This document shows positions 59,201-64,000 of a DNA stretch of 64,000 bases, piece by piece; positions within the stretch are counted from its first letter, which is position 1; each line of letters starts with the position of its first letter. A program made the position numbers and the translations under genes. The notes below the pieces were generated by a model. It did not search any database and was not told where the DNA came from. It saw nothing but the letters and a program-made list of their open reading frames with translations. This DNA is from Pomacea canaliculata (Eukaryota; Mollusca; Gastropoda; Architaenioglossa; Ampullariidae): NCBI RefSeq assembly GCF_003073045.1, contig NC_037593.1, forward strand, positions 15,632,735 through 15,696,734, read 5' to 3'.

Positions 59201-61287
59201 CTCCCGCCCAACGTTTGTGTTGAGCGGATATCGGCGATGCAACGAATCTCTAATTACTGTAATTAAATGATAAAACTAAATTCAGATTTCGTTTGAGCAA
59301 ACCTTATTCTTGTTGGTCTAGCCATAAGCATCGTTTACGGTGAAGCATGCCGTAAGCTTTGGTCTTGCGCTGCTATATTGCATTAATGCATAGATGTCGA
59401 AAAAAGGAGCAATGTGTATGTGTGTGGTGAGTGAGGTAGAAAGACGGGGATATAATTTTAACAATTTTAGTCATGACATAAAAAGCAACGAAACGGCTGC
59501 GGATTTTTTTCTTGCTTCACTTAAGAAAAAACTTTATGGCCTCTGCGTAATATTTAATTAGCATGCACATAGAACAGCACGTCCCTGTTTGCTCATCTTT
59601 AAAGGAGATAGCGGTTGTATAGATTAAAATGGTCTCCTGAATTTTTAATAGACATTGAGCAAGAGAATGTAGTCAGTTTGAAAACATGACTGCGCATGCC
59701 TTATGTAAGACAATGACTATATCTGTTTTTAGACTGCTCTTCTGTTTGGGTACATAAAGGATGTGGAAAGCTCTTCAGCTGCGGTAGCATGATGAAGCAA
59801 AAACTTGATTTATCAGAGAAGCCAGTTACTAGTCTGTTGGCGCAAAGCTTAGAGGTCAGGTTATATGTACTACAGACATCTGTTAGGAGTCCTTGTAATT
59901 TCCATTTTAAAGGCCTAGTCGGGTAAGTTGAGAAAAGCTCAGCGCAAATTTCCCCAAAAGTTCCTAATTCTATTCTCGCGGTAACGCGCGTACAAACATC
60001 ACTGAAAAAAAAAAATCAACACCACAAACAGGATTTATATGGATACGTTTGTTTTGTCAAAGCCTCGCCCAGTGCAGACCTGGAACCATCTTGGAGAGAT
60101 TTGAGTACAAACTTCACGTAACGATTTTTTGTGCACGGTGATGTCTGTGCGTGTATCTTGAGATCGGAAGGGGTTATTCAGATTTGTGGAAATAGTATCT
60201 TGCACTGAGCTTATCCAGTCGTAAAAAAATTAATAACACCAAGTAGACCTTTAAGCCTTTCCCAAAACTGTGTCACCCGTGAAACCTAAACTCTTTGTAT
60301 ACCTAATTATGCGCTTAGCGTCCAAACGGGCTCGTGTAAGTTTAAAAAAAGAAATTAAAAAAACTCAGTGATACACAGTTGTAAAGGCTTTGGCACACAT
60401 CGAAAACGCAAATGAAGGACGTGTTTTTCGACGAATGTGATTTGTGTAATGGAAACTCCATTGTGTGAGTTTGGCTGATTTTCGTATGCTGAAGTGATGA
60501 TGCAGTTTGAACTTCCATTAGAGAATTAAAGTCACCCTAAACGAGGCACTGCCTATTTATAGCTGGCAGAAATGAAACACCTTGATTCAAGCTTGTCTGT
60601 GACATGACTTTTTTTTTTTCTGTTGATACAGGTGGTGACGTCACTAGTGACCCGCTGCCTCGTCCACCCGGCGGAGCTACTGTTCGCCAGCGCGGGACGA
60701 AGCCTGCGAACTTCTTCACTGAGATCCCCCTACAGTGGCAACCCGTGCTGATGTTGGCAATCCTGGCGATGACTGTTGTCACCTTGCTGATGACGTGCAG
60801 CTACCGCCTCTCTGTTCCATGGCTGTTAAAAATCGAACCCCGTACTCCAGTGGCAGGGCAGCGTGAACAGCACAACGGCTCTGCCCAGGGGACCATTGCA
60901 CCGCACGAGCGGAAACTGAGATGGCGCGAAATGGAATCGTCGCAGGCAGTGATGGGACGGGACAACAATCTCGTGAAGTCACGTGACATTTCCTCAACGC
61001 CCCATTCCTCCGTGTCGACGAGCCCTGCTGCGTGTAGCGGAAATACTCTCCTCCGGTCTGGCAGCAAGGCAAGGAGTGGAGTAACGACTGAAGAGACGCC
61101 TGTGGCTAGACAGTGGAAATCGCGAAGTGGCAGTTTTCATGGAGAGGAATATTCGGCAGATACCGGTGCTTGCCTTCAGAACACGCCCTGCACAAAAAGG
61201 AGCACGTGTAAAAGTCAGAAGCAAAGGGAAGGCAGATGGGCTGAAGGAAAGGTCCGCAGAAGACGTTTGACGAAGAATGAAAAATAA
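56212..61287 (+). CDS. CLCC1: Chloride channel CLIC-like protein 1 homologue
   Basis: Exons 56212-56299, 56491-57137, 57696-57851 and 60632-61287, about 515 residues. A hydrophobic start (FVLFMISLFFALLLLY) is a likely signal or anchor. Further membrane segments are near residues 128-148 and 213-229 and at 60,745-60,800 (PVLMLAILAMTVVTLLMTC). Identity rests on the segment IRLYQAEVSKR, then CDQYFYAQFVDPIWEISP, then FFTEIPLQWQPVLML, which parallels human CLCC1 (HQAEVAKM; CQKYYELLLVNPIWLVPP; LMKEIPALLHLPVLI). The C-terminal tail is polar and disordered. CLCC1 is an ER-membrane anion channel. Exon 4 entered in phase reads VVTSLVTRCLVHPAELL but needs a frame change near 60,705-60,715 to reach FFTEIP: an assembly indel, an unseen exon, or damage. 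The usual luminal N-terminal region looks short or diverged. Confidence 0.7.
57852..60631 (+). other. Large CLCC1-like intron, no gene seen
   Basis: A 2.8-kb intron between GTAAGC and a pyrimidine-rich CAG acceptor. I found no exon or mobile element I could support. If a small exon lies here it could resolve the phase problem at exon 4, but none was found by eye. Confidence 0.45.
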
Positions 61288-63762
61288 CTTTTATTGAAAG
61301 TCGCAGCAGGCATGATGTGGGATTATCCTTTTGCTGCATTAGACGATGTCACAGTACCATCTCTTGTCATATTCATCAGCACTTTACCACCAGTATCGCC
61401 GTTGTTATTGTCGTTGTCATTGTCACCTTCATCATCAATCGTTGTCATCTGTATTAATCTCGTCTTATTGTAAAAATTATACAATTGCATATCTTTCGCG
61501 GCATTTCGGATCGGGCACTAAACCCACCTGTTTCAAAAATCATATTTCATAATTTAAAAAAAAAAAGTCTTTCTCTAACAGCTCAATTTTTTTATCTTTG
61601 TTCATGTACTTTACTCATGTTTGCCCCGACGTCATCCATTTGCTGTGTGTGTGTGTGTTTTTTTTTTGAACGCTTTCGTTAACTGTCGGTTGGGGTAGTT
61701 TGTTCGGGTACAGCGCATTGAGCTCCTCCGATAAGGGAATTGCACGAGTCAGCTGCTATTACAAAGGAGATTTTTACAACCTTAGTCGACCAGCGATATT
61801 TACCTGACAGTTAAAAAGGTTGTTATGACAGGTTTGGGTAAAGGCGGGGGGCTCACACCTTTAATTTGCCAGTCTGCTTGATGTGACACATCTTGATGCT
61901 TGTGTGGCCACAGAACATTCAACTGGTCCGTCACATGCCTACCTAAGATGTCAAAACTTGATCAGCCTGTGGCTAGTTAAGACCTTTAAAACAGTTTTTA
62001 TCCGTCAGTAGTAGTCACAGTGTGTTTAACAATCCTCGTCGTCTTGGCGACAAACGCCTCACCTTTGCGCAGCCGCGATCCGCTTCATGAAAGTGCACAA
62101 GGAGTTCATGTCAAAGAAAAGCTAGCCTTGTCACAGGCATGACTGGGCGTGTTTCCCCCTCTCCCAGATCGTTTTCCATGTTCGCATGAACATTATCTTA
62201 GACCTGTCAATGGCTATGTTTTGAAAATAAACCTTGGTGCGTACGGCCTTTATAATTTTTTTCCTGCCACAAGCATGGATGGTAGTTCTCCATCCTGAGA
62301 GAATAGATGGACCAGGGATGGAAAATCAAATTCTGAATGACCTGGAGGTTACGGCAGAGAAAAAGCATGAGAAACTGGACTTGCTAAAACTGAAGAGGAA
62401 CTACAGGAAGACAGTTCTAACAATCGTGGTAGAACAAGTTTTGAACTGATTTGCGAAATTGTCACCATGCAGAACAAGGAATGTCATGAGGTGGCTATTA
62501 AGGCTTTGAAGTTCTGACAAGCAATCTCGGATGTTTCCGGAGGTTCACTTTTAACGAGAAGGCGAGATTAAAAGCTCCTGGTTAGCAGGTGAAAAGGTGG
62601 GGGGTGGGGAGGGGGAAAACATGACAATAAAAAGAAGAATGAGACAGCTACATGGAAAACATCGGGGATACATATTTCATATTGTCTGTTGTCTATGTAT
62701 TAGCATCATCTCCATGCTACAGCTAGTCATTTTGAATTAATTGAAGCCGTGTTTGTATTTCCTCCAGCAAATTATAAAATATGGTCTGCAGCTTGGGATA
62801 GGAGCTCCTTCTTTCAAGACTTGTTATCAAGAACAATACCTAAAACTTTCTCTTTATGTTGGGATTTGTAAAGTGGAAATTTTTTAAAAAAGTGCTGCCG
62901 TTGTTAAGAAATTTGGATGAAGGGAAATAAGAAGGGCGGAGCAAGAAAATCCCTCTTGCAAGACTGAAGAGAAAATAGCTGATACAACTGTATCCCAGGT
63001 TGTAGCTTCTGTCTTTAATCCTATAAATCTGTAATAAAATGAAATGTGAGTGACAGATGGCCTGCAGTTAATTTGTCTGCACATTACGTAAACGTCCTCA
63101 AAATACGTTTCCTATGTCCCTAGAAGGTCTTTATTTTAAGTGTAGTCATACCTGTGTGAACCCTGGTAATGGCTAAAATGAGGAACTGCTGGCAAAACAA
63201 AAGTGCTGGAGTCCGCAGTGAGGTCAAAAGTTGAGGAATAAAGGTTAAAAAGAGGACACGATGTCGGGCATGACAGATCGTCAGATCGTTCGAAATAAAC
63301 AGATTGGAACTGATATGCAGTCTCGCCCCTATAATAACACTAGAATACCTCACTATAATAAGTAATCCTAATATGATATTCATATAAAAAAATTCTCCCC
63401 TTGCGCCCACGCAGCGCCTTTACACATAAAAATACATGCGTGCGCACTTTCTTCATGTCGTGACTGGGCTTGCTTGTAGTTTGCTCCCTGAAATTATCTT
63501 GTTCGCACGAAGGGTTCCATGGAACCACGAACTTGCATTACTGGACTGCTGGCAGACGAATTTTTTCCAGTTAACCACTAAAATTAACTACTAAAACGAG
63601 GCAGGTGTGTACAAAGCTTCCGGTTTCGTCACATTCATTGGTTAGGCTCGCCGAGACTAACAGCGGAGAACTTCGCAAGAGGCTAAGCGTTGGTCTCGGC
63701 AGACAGCAGTCCACGGAGCTGTCGGTTGTTGTATTCTGAAAGGTTAATAGGCTCCTTGCAAA
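61288..63762. other. 3' flank of CLCC1-like; no gene supported
   Basis: Possible 3' UTR directly after the stop. AATAAA occurs at 62,226-62,231, and another lies near 62,625. Simple TC/ATC-rich sequence is at 61,380-61,450. The short ORFs show no recognisable protein. Confidence 0.35.
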
Positions 63763-64000
63763 TGCGCAAGGAATCTACTCCACAGAAAGCTAGCTTGTTT
63801 GTGCTCGCCCTGTCTGTTGCTTACTTCCTTGTTGACACAAACAATCCCATAGAGCTCTTGGTTATTGCCTTTGAAATTCTATGGACTCTTTGTCATAAAG
63901 TGCAAGGAATCAAGGTGACTGAAACTTCTCTTGTCAAGGGCGTGTGTGTGCTCGTCTATGGGTTACTTCCTTGTTGACATGAATGGTGCCATAGAACTAT
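63763..64000. repeat. Tandem repeat of about 136 bp running off the edge
   Basis: TGCGCAAGGAATC at about 63,763 and GTGCAAGGAATC at about 63,900 begin two diverged copies. Both continue with TGTGCTCG, TTACTTCCTTGTTGACA and CCATAGA-CT in the same order and at similar spacing. The second copy is cut by the window end. The 95-residue ORF through it is likely incidental. Confidence 0.6.

Noticed and set aside
60604-60631. ATG at 60604 as a separate gene start
   Set aside because: It lies in the polypyrimidine tract of the acceptor before the CLCC1-like last exon; the downstream frame continues a known protein family.
63690-63977. 95-residue ORF near the right edge
   Set aside because: It spans a tandem repeat and changes character between repeat copies; no recognisable domain.
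1-64000. CRISPR array, bacterial operon or phage-like content
   Set aside because: No regularly spaced direct repeats of CRISPR type and no dense intron-free gene runs; exon-intron structure is clearly eukaryotic.

Overview
The window is animal nuclear DNA, most likely from a mollusc and probably a gastropod (inference). It has many short exons with GT/AG introns, an AT-rich non-coding background, many microsatellites, and LINE, SINE and small DNA-transposon remnants. The two single-copy genes, DENND3-like and CLCC1-like, are animal genes. There are no CRISPR arrays or bacterial operons.

Layout. (1) About 1-8,400 and 29,400-34,700 are parts of one cluster of small three-exon genes for claudin/PMP22-like four-helix membrane proteins. 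Copies A (1203-2289) and B (4620-6367) look intact. Copy C (31815-33037) has one frame problem, and a solo-LTR-like insert of about 1.16 kb sits at its start codon. Copy D (about 33,548-33,975) is a relic. The first 150 bases are the tail of another paralogue lying outside the window. Upstream blocks, 5' UTRs and 3' flanks were duplicated with the genes.

(2) About 8,500-27,830 is a young tandem array of four alpha-1,2-fucosyltransferase (GT11) genes inserted inside that cluster. Units are 5.1-5.7 kb. Units 1-3 carry the same already dead L2/CR1-type LINE downstream of the fucosyltransferase. FUT copies 1 and 4 are open and encode 406-residue type II membrane enzymes. Copies 2 and 3 are broken by different lesions. 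The start codons of copies 1-3 overlap the stop of an 18-codon upstream ORF (ATGA); copy 4 has lost that upstream start. A degraded fifth 5' unit may lie at 28,180-29,290.

(3) 36,155-55,903, minus strand, is a 28-exon DENND3-like gene (DENN domain Rab exchange factor with a WD40 C-terminus). Its introns hold a 559-bp foldback-like element, a 205-bp hAT MITE and two LINE fragments.

(4) 56,212-61,287, plus strand, is a CLCC1-like ER chloride-channel gene, head to head with DENND3 across about 308 bp. The rest, to 64,000, shows no gene I can support; a tandem repeat of roughly 136 bp runs off the right edge.

Ordinary host coding sequence shows apparent single frame breaks in three separate genes. 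Either the assembly carries residual indels or some of these genes are decaying; this limits certainty about the broken fucosyltransferase copies too.
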